From Arthrobacter globiformis (GTDB taxonomy: Bacteria > Actinomycetota > Actinomycetes > Actinomycetales > Micrococcaceae): a stretch of DNA of 64,000 nucleotides. A model generated the notes under the pieces. It saw only the letters and a list, made by a program, of their open reading frames with translations, was not told where the DNA came from and searched no databases. A program made the position numbers and the translations under genes. Shown here piece after piece: positions 19,201-27,672 of the stretch. Numbering within the stretch: the stretch's first letter is position 1; every line of letters begins with the position of its first letter. The DNA lies in assembly GCF_030815865.1 (NCBI RefSeq), contig NZ_JAUSXI010000001.1, positions 4,898,001 through 4,962,000 of the forward strand, read 5' to 3'.

Positions 19201-19785
19201 CTAGCCGGCGAAGGCGATCTGCTCGGTGCGGGCGAGGCTCCTCCGGATGGAGGCCTCGTCTACGCCAAGGAGCGCCGTCAGCCACATGCCGTTTTGCACG
19301 ACGACGATGTCAGCCGCCCGCTCCCTGCATTCATCGCTGGTGAGCTCCGGTTTGGCATTCCCTATCAGCTTCGCGAGCCCATCGAGATACCGCTCAAACG
19401 CAGCCGCGTTGATCAGCGCAAAGTCTTCATGGGCTTGCGCGAGCGCCCAAAGATGGAGGCGCAGGGACAGATATTGCGTGGTCAGGAGTTCCGGGCCGGC
19501 AACGCGCCGGAGGGCCGTACGGAGCTGCTCGTCCGGGGGCGACGCGGGGTCGGCAGCGACGAGCATGAGGTCGTGCTCGTCGATCCGGCGCAAGGCCGCA
19601 CGGATCAAGCTCGACTTGTCCTCGTAGTAATAATTGACGAGGCCGAGTGCGACCCCGGCTTCGCGGGCCACAGCGCGCATATTCACACCTGAGATGCCGT
19701 GGCGTGACAGCAGACCCAGCGCCGCTTCGAGAATGCGCGCCTGCCTGTCAACCTGTTCGCCGGAGTTCACGGTGCTTGTATCCAC
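19201..19785 (-). CDS. TetR family regulator, BetI-like
   Basis: A 194-residue repressor. Residues ~15-60 form the TetR HTH (I-L-E-A-A-L-G-L-L-S-R-H-G-I-S-G-V-N-M-R-A-V-A-R-E-A-G-V), followed by L-V-N-Y-Y-Y-E-D-K-S-S-L-I, a BetI-like variant of the usual Y-Y-H-F motif. The C-terminal helical domain would bind the ligand, probably choline. It is directly upstream of betA in the same direction, separated by ~380 bp that hold a double palindromic operator. It starts at ATG 19785, 38 bp from the histidine kinase stop. The choline role is inferred from position. Confidence 0.82.
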   Translation of the reverse strand: MDTSTVNSGEQVDRQARILEAALGLLSRHGISGVNMRAVAREAGVALGLVNYYYEDKSSLIRAALRRIDEHDLMLVAADPASPPDEQLRTALRRVAGPELLTTQYLSLRLHLWALAQAHEDFALINAAAFERYLDGLAKLIGNAKPELTSDECRERAADIVVVQNGMWLTALLGVDEASIRRSLARTEQIAFAG

Positions 19786-19823
19786 TTGGCCAGAATATGG
19801 CGAAACCCGTCATGGTGCATCCG

Positions 19824-21224
19824 TCAGGGGCGTGGGGCGGCCTTGAATGTGACGCGGGCGTCCAGGCCCGGGGCGCCTGGTCGGGCTTCGAGGTACGCCG
19901 CCGCACCGCTGGCCTCTGCGAGCTGCTGGACGATGGCCAGGCCCAGGCCGCTGCCCTCCGACGTCGACTGGCCACGCCAAAAGCGGTTGAAGGCCTTCTG
20001 CCGGTCTTCCTCGGAAAGCCCGGGGCCGTCGTCGAGCACGTGAAGCTCGTAGCCTCCCGAAGTACCGCCGGGGCGGACCACGAGGCGGATCTCCGAGCCC
20101 GGCGGCGCCACGGCCAGCGCGTTGTCGATGAGGTTGTCGATGATCTGTTCCGCCGCGCCGGGCATGGCCACCACCCTGGCCTCAGGAACCGCGTCCAGGA
20201 CCGTCCGCACCCCGCTTTCCTCGGCCAGCGCTTCCCACTGCTCCACGCGGTTCCGGGCGATCTCGCTGAGGTCCACATCCTCCCGGTCCACATTGCGGCT
20301 GTCCGCCCGGCTCAGGAGGAGCAGGCCGTCAATGATGAGCTGGAGCCGGTACGTCTCCTCCAGCGAGTCTGCCACCATGACGCGCGCACCGTCCGGATCA
20401 TTACCGACGGCATCCACGGCGTTCTCCAGCCGCAGCCGCAGCCCCGTCAGCGGGGTGCGCAACTGGTGGGACGCGTCGCTGGCGAACCCCCGCTGCTGCT
20501 GCAGCAGGTGCTCCAGCCGGTCCGCCATCTGGTTGAAGGACCGGGCCAAGGTGCGCAGCTCCGGCGGCCCCTGTTCCTCCTCAGTGCGGGTGGCGAGGTT
20601 GCCTTCCGCGAGCAGTTCGGTGGCCTTCTCCAGCCGTTTGATCCGCCTGGTCACGGCCCCGGCCATCAGGTAGGCCAGCAGTCCGGCGAGCAGCACGGTG
20701 GTGCCGGCAACCGCCCACATAACCCTCAGCTGGCCGGAGACGCGGTCGTCCACCACGGACGCCGGGTAGGTCAGGCGCACTGCACCGGTGATGTTCTCGC
20801 CGCTGAGGACGGGAACCGTCACGTACAGCAGGTCGAATCCCAGCGTGTCCGAGTGCCGCTGGCCGGAGGTGATCTGGCCGGCGAGCGCGGCGGAAATTTC
20901 GGGGCGCGAATGGTAGGGGGCCCCGGTAGCCGACTGGTCGTCGTCGGACGTTGCCACGGCTGTACCGGAACGGTCCACCACCACCACGCGGGCCCCGCTG
21001 GCGTGGCCGTAATCGCGGACGGCAGCGGCCACGGTCCCGGGTTCCGAAGCGCCCGTTTCGAGCAGCTGCCGTGCCCGCCCGCTGAGCAAAAAGGCGTCGC
21101 GTTCAAGTGAGGTGGCCAGCCGGTCGCGTTCCACCCGGACGAGGTAGCTGCCCAGCGGTATGTCCTGCACCAGCACCACCAGAAGCGTGATGGCCATGAA
21201 CACGGAAATCAGCCGCCATCTCAT
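19824..21224 (-). CDS. Two-component sensor histidine kinase
   Basis: A 466-residue membrane kinase. Helix 1 is near the start (I-S-V-F-M-A-I-T-L-L-V-V-L-V), then an extracytoplasmic sensor of ~140 residues, helix 2 (A-G-T-T-V-L-L-A-G-L-L-A-Y-L), HAMP, the H-box F-A-S-D-A-S-H-Q-L-R-T-P-L, the N-box I-D-N-L-I-D-N-A-L, and G-boxes D-D-G-P-G-L and G-S-G-L-G-L-A-I-V. ATG 21224 overlaps the response regulator stop by 4 bp, so I prefer it to the longer frame. The signal is unknown; it is upstream of the bet genes but nothing ties it to them. Confidence 0.92.
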   Translation of the reverse strand: MRWRLISVFMAITLLVVLVQDIPLGSYLVRVERDRLATSLERDAFLLSGRARQLLETGASEPGTVAAAVRDYGHASGARVVVVDRSGTAVATSDDDQSATGAPYHSRPEISAALAGQITSGQRHSDTLGFDLLYVTVPVLSGENITGAVRLTYPASVVDDRVSGQLRVMWAVAGTTVLLAGLLAYLMAGAVTRRIKRLEKATELLAEGNLATRTEEEQGPPELRTLARSFNQMADRLEHLLQQQRGFASDASHQLRTPLTGLRLRLENAVDAVGNDPDGARVMVADSLEETYRLQLIIDGLLLLSRADSRNVDREDVDLSEIARNRVEQWEALAEESGVRTVLDAVPEARVVAMPGAAEQIIDNLIDNALAVAPPGSEIRLVVRPGGTSGGYELHVLDDGPGLSEEDRQKAFNRFWRGQSTSEGSGLGLAIVQQLAEASGAAAYLEARPGAPGLDARVTFKAAPRP

Positions 21225-21904
21225 CCGGGCACGTCCAGCCTGAACCCTACGCCGCGCACCGCCTCGATCCAGCGGGGGTCGCCGAGCTTCTTGCGGATGG
21301 CTGCCACGTGCGCGTCCAGGGTCTTGGTGGTTCCGTACCAGGTGCCGTCCCACACGGCGCGCAGAATGTCGCTGCGCTGGCACACGGCGCCGGGGTCCTC
21401 CGCGAGGTAGTAGAGGAGCTCGAACTCCTTGGCGGTGAGATGGATTTCGGTCCCGTCCACCTGGACGCGGCGGGAACGCTGGTCGATGCTCAGGGTGCCG
21501 ATGACGCGTGCGCCATCAACCGGCGGGGCGGTCTCGGACTGCGGGTCGGCCGTGCGCCGGGCCACCGCCCGGATCCGCGCGACGAGCTCCCGCATTCCGA
21601 ACGGCTTCACCAAGTAGTCGTCTGCCCCCAGCTCCAGGGCCAGCACCCGGTCGATCTCCTCGTCGCGGGCACTGACAACGATGATCGGCGTCATGGTCAG
21701 GGACCGGATGGACCGGCAGACGTCCGTGCCGTCCATGTCCGGCAGCCCCAGGTCAAGGAGCACGAAATCAGGGCTGGAGGAGCGGACCTCGGCGAGCGCC
21801 CCTGCCCCGTCGGCGACGTGCCGGGCCTGGAAGCCGGCCCTGGTCAGGCCCTCCAGCACGCCGGCGGCCACCGATTCGTCGTCTTCAACCACCAGGATCT
21901 GCAT
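21221..21904 (-). CDS. OmpR family response regulator
   Basis: A 227-residue regulator. The receiver domain has E-D-D near residue 8, phospho-acceptor Asp in D-F-V-L-L-D-L-G-L-P-D, the S-A-R-D switch residue and the K in D-Y-L-V-K-P-F. The C-terminal winged helix has L-T-A-K-E-F-E-L-L-Y-Y-L and V-A-A-I-R-K-K-L-G. It is translationally coupled (ATGA) to the kinase. It starts at ATG 21904 and ends with V-R-G-V-G-F-R-L. Confidence 0.94.
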   Translation of the reverse strand: MQILVVEDDESVAAGVLEGLTRAGFQARHVADGAGALAEVRSSSPDFVLLDLGLPDMDGTDVCRSIRSLTMTPIIVVSARDEEIDRVLALELGADDYLVKPFGMRELVARIRAVARRTADPQSETAPPVDGARVIGTLSIDQRSRRVQVDGTEIHLTAKEFELLYYLAEDPGAVCQRSDILRAVWDGTWYGTTKTLDAHVAAIRKKLGDPRWIEAVRGVGFRLDVPG

Positions 21905-22058
21905 ATCCGATTATCTTCCGGCCGGAACGGCGCCGCGGCGGATAGCCACGGCCAGGACAGGCTACTTCTTCGAGCTTTGACAATTCTTGGCCCCTCGAGG
22001 CCCCCAGCCACCCCCCTCCATCGGACGCCAGCACCCCCTCCATCCCCCAACCCCTCCT

Positions 22059-22137
22059 CAGATCCTGCAGGAAAAACGTAGACCCTTCCGCAGATCCTGC
22101 AGGAAAAGCCCAAACCCTTCCGCACCGATTGCGGAAG
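22059..22137. repeat. 32-bp tandem repeat followed by a hairpin
   Basis: Two adjacent 32-bp units (22059-22090 and 22091-22122) begin CAGATCCTGCAGGAAAA and end CCCTTCCG, differing at four positions. Each contains the palindrome TCCTGCAGGA. The second runs into a hairpin CTTCCGC (22117-22123) / GCGGAAG (22131-22137). The block lies between the response regulator and the uraD promoter and could be a repeated operator or a dispersed palindrome. The remaining ~150 bp on either side show nothing else clear. Confidence 0.7.
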
Positions 22138-22269
22138 CGTTGGCCAAAAGCCTGCAAAAGGTGAGGAGGCGTCCGGGCAGACACGGCGCCCGTGCGCACT
22201 CAGCCCCTGCTGTAGTCTCTTGACACCGGCGCACCTGCTCGGCTTCACTATTACGTATGCTGAAATAAC

Positions 22270-22288
22270 AGTTCCATGATGCGGAACT
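22270..22288 (+). promoter_or_regulatory. IclR-type palindrome upstream of uraD
   Basis: AGTTCCATGATGCGGAACT is a 6-7-6 perfect inverted repeat centred 109 bp before the uraD start. The TTCC-N7-GGAA form resembles operators of IclR family regulators of purine or glyoxylate use. A TTGACA occurs at 22220-22225. No regulator gene adjoins it. Confidence 0.5.
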
Positions 22289-22387
22289 CGGCGATCCCTC
22301 GACGAGGGGTTGGCGATCGCCGGGAGAGGACCCGGATCTCCGCATAGCCGTCACCATGGATGCCAGCATCTGCTTGAGGATCACAAC

Positions 22388-22885
22388 GTGAAGCTTGCCG
22401 AATTCAACGCCGCGGACAGGGACGCCGCCAGCGCAGTCCTGCGCCCCTGCATCGACGTCCCCCGCTGGGTGGACCAGATCGCCGCTGCGCGCCCCTTCGC
22501 CTCCCGCCGGGAGCTCCTCGACGGAGCCCGGGCCGCCGCCGCGCCGTTCACACCGGACGAGGTGGAAGGCGCAATGGCCCACCACCCGAGGATCGGCGAA
22601 CGCCCCGCCGCGCAAACCACGGAGGCAGCCATGTCCCGGTCCGAGCAGGCAGGCGTGGACCCGGCGGACAACGACGTGGCCGACGCCCTGGCGCGCGGCA
22701 ACCGTGCCTACGAGGAAAAGTTTGGCCGGGTCTTCCTGATCCGGGCCGCCGGACGCACCGCCCCGGAAATCCTGGCAGCGCTGAACGAGCGCCTGGCCAA
22801 TACCCCGACGCAGGAAGACACCATTGTCGCCCAGCAGCTGCGGGAAATCGCCCTGCTGCGCCTGGAAGGAGTGATCAGCGAATGA
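22388..22885 (+). CDS. uraD: OHCU decarboxylase (ureidoimidazoline decarboxylase)
   Basis: A 165-residue enzyme that converts OHCU, from urate oxidation, to S-allantoin. Typical features are F-N-A-A-D-R-D-A-A, the catalytic-His motif M-A-H-H-P-R-I-G-E-R and the C-terminal E-D-T-I-V-A-Q-Q-L-R-E-I-A-L-L-R-L. GTG 22388 is chosen because GAGGATC lies 6 bp upstream and homology begins there. The stop overlaps uraH by 4 bp. No uricase gene lies beside it, which is unusual for this operon type. Confidence 0.92.
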   Translation: MKLAEFNAADRDAASAVLRPCIDVPRWVDQIAAARPFASRRELLDGARAAAAPFTPDEVEGAMAHHPRIGERPAAQTTEAAMSRSEQAGVDPADNDVADALARGNRAYEEKFGRVFLIRAAGRTAPEILAALNERLANTPTQEDTIVAQQLREIALLRLEGVISE

Positions 22886-23220
22886 GCGTTTCCCACGTAA
22901 CAACCCACGTCCTGGACACCGGCGCCGGACGCCCGGCGGCGGGTATCGTCGTCGTGCTTTACGCGAACGACGGCGGCAGCTGGACCCAGCTGGGCACCGG
23001 CACCACCGATGCGGACGGCCGCGCGAAGGACCTGGGACCGGAAGTCCTGGCCCCTGGCAACTACCGGCTCAACTTCGCCACCGGCGACTACTACGCCCGG
23101 CAGGGCGGCACCACGTTCTTCCCGGAGGTGGACCTGGTATTCGAGGTCACCGGCACCGAGCACTACCATGTGCCGCTGCTGCTGAGCCCGTTCGCCTACT
23201 CCACCTACCGCGGCAGCTGA
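22882..23220 (+). CDS. uraH: 5-hydroxyisourate hydrolase (transthyretin-like)
   Basis: A 112-residue hydrolase acting just before UraD in urate breakdown. It shows the N-terminal S-H-V-T-T-H-V-L-D-T-G-A-G-R-P-A motif, F-F-P-E-V, H-Y-H-V-P-L-L-L-S-P-F and the hallmark C-terminal Y-R-G-S. It is translationally coupled to uraD. The usual third gene (uricase) is replaced by a FAH-family hydrolase 12 bp downstream. Confidence 0.95.
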   Translation: MSVSHVTTHVLDTGAGRPAAGIVVVLYANDGGSWTQLGTGTTDADGRAKDLGPEVLAPGNYRLNFATGDYYARQGGTTFFPEVDLVFEVTGTEHYHVPLLLSPFAYSTYRGS

Positions 23221-23231
23221 AAGGAGACAGC

Positions 23232-24089
23232 ATGCGGTTGATGCGCATTGGCCCGGCCGGCAACGAGGTACCTGTGGTCATCGACGACGACGGCCAGGGC
23301 TATGACCTGCGGCCGGTCACCCAGGACATCGACGGGGACTTCCTGGAGGCCTGGGCCGGTCAGCTCACGGACCTGGACCTGACAGGCCTCCCCCGGGTGA
23401 CCCTCGACGGCAAACGGGTCGGCGCGCCCATCGCCAGGCCCGGCGCCGTGATCGGCGTGGGGCTGAACTACGCCGCGCACGCCGCCGAATCCGGCTTGCC
23501 CGTGCCGGAGCGCCCCATCATCTTCTTCAAGCATCCCAACACCGTGGTTGGTCCGGACGACGACGTCGTCATCCCGCCCGGAGCGCAGCGGGTGGACTGG
23601 GAGGTGGAGCTGGGCGTGGTCATCGGCCGGCGTGCCAGCTACCTGGCATCCGACGCTGAGGCGGCCGGCTGCATCGCCGGCTACGTCCTGTCCAATGACG
23701 TCTCCGAGCGCGAGTACCAGCTGGAGCACTCCGGGCCACAGTGGTCGCTAGGTAAATCCTGCCCCACCTTCAACCCGGTGGGGCCCTGGCTGGTGCCCGC
23801 CGCGGGAGTGGATGCGGACGGCATCCGCCTCGCTTCCTGGGTCAATGACGAGGTCCGGCAGGACAGCTCGACGGCGGACATGGTGTTCGGGCCGGCAGAA
23901 CTGGTACGCCGGCTCTCTCAGTACATGGTGCTCGAACCCGGCGACCTCATCACCACCGGCACCCCGGAGGGCGTGGCACTGTCCGGTCGCTTCCCGTACC
24001 TGTTAGCCGGCGACGTCATGCGGATGTCCGGCGGGGACCTTCTGGGTGAGCAGCGGCAGCGGCTGGTCCCGGCGGGGCCAAAAGCCTGA
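23232..24089 (+). CDS. Fumarylacetoacetate hydrolase family protein
   Basis: A 285-residue metal-dependent enzyme of the FAH fold. Diagnostic segments are V-G-L-N-Y-A-A-H-A-A-E-S, P-I-I-F-F-K-H-P-N, the metal ligands in D-W-E-V-E-L-G-V-V-I-G, S-N-D-V-S-E-R and D-L-I-T-T-G-T-P-E-G-V-A. The family covers C-C hydrolases, oxaloacetate decarboxylases and diene-dioate isomerases. In an operon with uraD and uraH, an action on an allantoin-pathway acid is possible but not shown. RBS AAAGGAG precedes ATG 23232. Confidence 0.88.
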   Translation: MRLMRIGPAGNEVPVVIDDDGQGYDLRPVTQDIDGDFLEAWAGQLTDLDLTGLPRVTLDGKRVGAPIARPGAVIGVGLNYAAHAAESGLPVPERPIIFFKHPNTVVGPDDDVVIPPGAQRVDWEVELGVVIGRRASYLASDAEAAGCIAGYVLSNDVSEREYQLEHSGPQWSLGKSCPTFNPVGPWLVPAAGVDADGIRLASWVNDEVRQDSSTADMVFGPAELVRRLSQYMVLEPGDLITTGTPEGVALSGRFPYLLAGDVMRMSGGDLLGEQRQRLVPAGPKA

Positions 24090-24145
24090 GCAGGCTGAAC
24101 CCGCCGGGGCAGGCCCGTGGCCGGGATGACAGTAGGCTAGGTGGC

Positions 24146-24595
24146 ATGTCTTCCGACCAGCCCACCCCTGAACGGCGCGAAGTTCCTGAACGGCGCGAGA
24201 TCTCCGTCCGGCGCGCCCCCAAGTATGTTCCCTTCCTGATCCTGGGCGGGCTGGTGGGCTTCGCCGCGGCGGCGGTTATTGCGTATGCCCTGCCCGGCGA
24301 TGCCAGCTACGACCGCGGCGCCGTTTACGGCTTCTTCATGGTGCCGTGCGCCGCGGCCGGTGTGATTCTCGGCGCAATTTCCGCCCTGGTGCTGGACCGC
24401 ACCAGCGTGCGCCGCGCCCGCCGCGGCGTCGTCGAAGCCGTGCCGGAAGCGGAGCTTTCTGCCGAAGGCACGCACCAAGCCACGGCACCGGCCACGCACC
24501 CAGCCGCAGAACCGGGCACGGCACCGGGCGGGGCCGAGCCGGGCCCCGCACCGGAGCGGACCACGGACGACGGCGAGCCCGGCCCGCGGTCATAA
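24146..24595 (+). CDS. Small membrane protein with Pro/Ala-rich tail
   Basis: A 149-residue protein of unknown function. A charged N-terminus (P-E-R-R-E-V-P-E-R-R-E) is followed by two membrane segments (F-L-I-L-G-G-L-V-G-F-A-A-A-A-V and F-M-V-P-C-A-A-A-G-V-I-L-G-A-I) and a long tail rich in Ala, Pro, Thr and Glu. It is 47 bp ahead of purF in the same direction. I believe similar proteins lie next to purF in related genomes. No catalytic motif is visible. Confidence 0.75.
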   Translation: MSSDQPTPERREVPERREISVRRAPKYVPFLILGGLVGFAAAAVIAYALPGDASYDRGAVYGFFMVPCAAAGVILGAISALVLDRTSVRRARRGVVEAVPEAELSAEGTHQATAPATHPAAEPGTAPGGAEPGPAPERTTDDGEPGPRS

Positions 24596-24642
24596 TCCGG
24601 CGGCCGGAATTTCCCTACCTCATGACGTGAGATAATCAACCA

Positions 24643-26373
24643 GTGGCACGCGGCGATGGAAAACTTTCTCATGATCTTCTCCCTGGCGAAAAGGGCCCAC
24701 AGGACGCTTGCGGCGTCTTCGGGGTCTGGGCACCAGGTGAAGAAGTAGCAAAACTTACCTACTACGGGCTGTATGCGTTGCAGCACCGCGGTCAGGAGTC
24801 GGCTGGCATAGCAACCAGCGACGGCAAGCGGATCAACGTCTATAAGGACATGGGCCTCGTATCCCAGGTCTTCGACGAGACCACGCTTAATACCCTGACT
24901 GGGCACCTGGCCGTCGGCCACTGCCGCTACTCCACTACCGGAGCCAGCCACTGGGCCAACGCCCAGCCCACCCTTGGTGCCACCAGCACCGGCACGGTGG
25001 CCTTGGCGCACAACGGCAACCTGACCAATACCGCCGAGCTCAACGCCATGATCCTGGAACGCAACGGCGGCCAGCTCAGCGGCGAAATGAAGCAGGGCAA
25101 CACCTCGGACACCGCCCTGGTGACGGCACTGCTGGAGGGTGAAGAGGGCAAGTCCCTCGAACAGACCGCCATCGAGCTGCTCCCCAAGATCAAGGGCGGC
25201 TTCTGCTTCGTCTTCATGGACGAGGGCACCCTGTACGCCGCGCGGGACACCTACGGCATTCGCCCCCTTTGCCTGGGCCGGCTGGAACGCGGCTGGGTGG
25301 TGGCGTCTGAGCAGTCCGCCCTGGCCACCGTGGGCGCCAGCTTCATCCGCGAAATCGAACCCGGCGAATTTATCGCCATCGATGAGCAGGGTGTGCGGTC
25401 CCAGCGCTTTGCGGAGCCGACGCCGGCCGGTTGCGTTTTCGAATATGTCTACCTCGCGCGCCCCGACGCCGCGATTGCCGGGCGGTCCGTGTACGAATCC
25501 CGCGTGGAGATGGGCCGCCAGCTGGCCCGCGAGAACACGCAGGAAGCGGACATCGTCATCCCGGTCCCGGAATCCGGCACCCCCGCAGCCGTGGGCTATG
25601 CCGAAGAATCCGGCATCCCGTTCGCGCACGGCTTCGTCAAGAACTCATACGTGGGCCGCACGTTCATCCAGCCCTCCCAGACGCTGCGCCAGCTGGGCAT
25701 CCGGCTGAAGCTCAACGCGCTGGAGTCCGTGATCCGCGGCAAACGCGTAGTGGTGGTGGATGATTCGATCGTCCGCGGCAACACGCAGCGCGCCATTGTC
25801 CGGATGCTCCGCGAAGCCGGCGCTGCCGCCGTGCACGTCAAGATTTCCTCCCCGCCGGTCCAGTGGCCGTGCTTCTACGGCATCGACTTCGCCTCCCGGG
25901 CAGAGCTGATCGCCAACGGCGCCACGATCGAAGAGATCTCCCAGGCTATTGGTGCCGACTCGCTGGCCTACATTTCCGAAGACGGCATGATCGGTGCCAC
26001 CCAGCAGCCCCGCGAACGGCTTTGCACGGCATGCTTCACGGGCAAGTACCCCATCGAGCTGCCGGGCTCGGACAAACTGGGCAAGAACCTGTTGGAGCGC
26101 ACGGATCTGGGCGGCCTGCCGGCCACCTCGGCCGGCGGCGCTCCGGCTGCCTCCGGTGACGCCGCCGCGGAAGCCTCCATCGAACCGGCCCCCGCCACAC
26201 CGGGCAATCCGGACAGCATCCCCGTCACCGAGGACCCTGCCGAGAAGCCGGGCGCCACCGGCTGTGATCCGGGGCCGGATGCCGAGTTCGAGAACCTGCT
26301 CACCGACGCCGATCGCGTCCCCGATCTCCACCACGACGCTGCGACCGTCGGCGCTGACAAGAAAGAGTCCTGA
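24643..26373 (+). CDS. purF: Amidophosphoribosyltransferase
   Basis: PurF catalyses the first committed step of purine synthesis, making phosphoribosylamine from PRPP and glutamine. A ~22-residue propeptide precedes the N-terminal nucleophile Cys23 (D-A-C-G-V-F-G-V-W). The PRPP site is V-V-V-V-D-D-S-I-V-R-G-N-T. The C-T-A-C near residue 463 fits the Fe-S form. The start is GTG 24643. At 576 residues it carries an extra ~90-residue acidic, Ala/Pro-rich tail. It overlaps purM by one base (TGATG). Confidence 0.96.
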   Translation: MARGDGKLSHDLLPGEKGPQDACGVFGVWAPGEEVAKLTYYGLYALQHRGQESAGIATSDGKRINVYKDMGLVSQVFDETTLNTLTGHLAVGHCRYSTTGASHWANAQPTLGATSTGTVALAHNGNLTNTAELNAMILERNGGQLSGEMKQGNTSDTALVTALLEGEEGKSLEQTAIELLPKIKGGFCFVFMDEGTLYAARDTYGIRPLCLGRLERGWVVASEQSALATVGASFIREIEPGEFIAIDEQGVRSQRFAEPTPAGCVFEYVYLARPDAAIAGRSVYESRVEMGRQLARENTQEADIVIPVPESGTPAAVGYAEESGIPFAHGFVKNSYVGRTFIQPSQTLRQLGIRLKLNALESVIRGKRVVVVDDSIVRGNTQRAIVRMLREAGAAAVHVKISSPPVQWPCFYGIDFASRAELIANGATIEEISQAIGADSLAYISEDGMIGATQQPRERLCTACFTGKYPIELPGSDKLGKNLLERTDLGGLPATSAGGAPAASGDAAAEASIEPAPATPGNPDSIPVTEDPAEKPGATGCDPGPDAEFENLLTDADRVPDLHHDAATVGADKKES

Positions 26374-27536
26374 TGACTTCCGCTTCCTCCACTGCTGACA
26401 TGAATGCTGCCCAGAACAACACCGGCATCACCTACGCGGCCGCCGGTGTGGATGTCGAGGCTGGCGACCGCGCCGTCGAGCTCATGAAGGACGCCGTCAA
26501 GGCGACCCACAACGCATCGGTGATTGGCGGCGTCGGAGGTTTCGCAGGCCTGTACGACGTCTCGAAGCTGCTGACCTACAAGAAACCCCTGCTCGCCACG
26601 TCCACGGACGGCGTCGGCACCAAGGTGGCCATCGCCCAGGCAATGGACATCCACGACACCATCGGCTACGACCTCGTGGGCATGGTGGTAGACGACATCG
26701 TGGTGGTGGGCGCCGAGCCGCTGTACATGACCGACTACATCGCCTGCGGCAAGGTGGTTCCGGAGCGCATCGCGGACATCGTCCGCGGCATCGCAGCCGC
26801 CTGCTCGGTTGCCGGCACCGCCCTGGTTGGCGGCGAAACCGCCGAGCACCCCGGCCTGCTGGGTGAGCACGAGTACGACGTCGCCGGTGCCGCCACCGGC
26901 GTTGTTGAGGCAGACGCCCTGCTGGGGCCGAACCGCGTCCGCGAAGGCGACGTGGTGATCGGCATGGCTTCCTCGGGCCTGCACTCCAACGGCTACTCCC
27001 TGGTCCGCCGCGTCATCAACCACGCCGGCTGGGCCCTGGACCGCCAGGTCTCCGAACTTGGCCGCACCCTGGGCGAGGAACTGCTGGAACCCACCCGCGT
27101 CTACGCCGCGGACTGCCTGGACCTGGCGCGGGCCTTCCCCGTCACCGCGGACAAGGCCGTGCACGGCTTCAGCCACGTCACCGGCGGCGGGCTCGCCGCC
27201 AACCTGGCGCGTGTGCTGCCGCAGGGCCTCGTGGCCACCGTTGACCGCTCCACCTGGGAGCTGCCCGCCATCTTCAAGCTTGTCTCGGAGCTGGGCCGCG
27301 TCCCGCTGCCCGACCTGGAGCGCACGCTGAACCTCGGTGTCGGCATGGTGGCCGTGGTCTCCGCCGAAGCCGCAGACGCCGCCGTGGCCCGCCTGAACGA
27401 GCGCGGCCTGCCGTCCTGGATCATGGGCGCCATCAGCGCCGATTCCGACGCCGTGGTCAAGACCGGCCCGGACTACGTCCAGGGCGCCAAGGGCGTGGAC
27501 GGCGGCGCCGTCCAGCTGGTCAACTCCTACGCGTAA
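26373..27536 (+). CDS. purM: Phosphoribosylformylglycinamidine cyclo-ligase (AIR synthetase)
   Basis: A 387-residue ATP-dependent enzyme of purine synthesis converting FGAM to AIR. It shows Y-A-A-A-G-V-D-V-E-A-G-D, S-T-D-G-V-G-T-K, M-V-V-D-D-I-V-V-V-G-A-E-P, G-G-E-T-A-E-H-P-G and the H-V-T-G-G-G-L motif. ATG 26373 overlaps the purF stop, so the pair is co-translated. A strong terminator follows 8 bp after the stop. Confidence 0.96.
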   Translation: MTSASSTADMNAAQNNTGITYAAAGVDVEAGDRAVELMKDAVKATHNASVIGGVGGFAGLYDVSKLLTYKKPLLATSTDGVGTKVAIAQAMDIHDTIGYDLVGMVVDDIVVVGAEPLYMTDYIACGKVVPERIADIVRGIAAACSVAGTALVGGETAEHPGLLGEHEYDVAGAATGVVEADALLGPNRVREGDVVIGMASSGLHSNGYSLVRRVINHAGWALDRQVSELGRTLGEELLEPTRVYAADCLDLARAFPVTADKAVHGFSHVTGGGLAANLARVLPQGLVATVDRSTWELPAIFKLVSELGRVPLPDLERTLNLGVGMVAVVSAEAADAAVARLNERGLPSWIMGAISADSDAVVKTGPDYVQGAKGVDGGAVQLVNSYA

Positions 27537-27544
27537 CTAATATA

Positions 27545-27598
27545 TCGAGGGCTCCCCCACTGCCGGTTTATTCACAACGGCGGTTGGGGAGCCCTCGA
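27545..27598 (+). terminator. purFM terminator
   Basis: A perfect 13-bp stem pairs TCGAGGGCTCCCC (27545-27557) with GGGGAGCCCTCGA (27586-27598). An inner ACTGCCG/CGGCGGT extension leaves a short AT-rich loop. It closes the purF-purM operon. Confidence 0.88.
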
Positions 27599-27672
27599 CG
27601 TTTAAGCCGCCGCCTGGGCCACGCCGGCAGGGTTCCCTGGCCGAGCTTGCGAGGCGAGGGGGCCGGTGGGGA

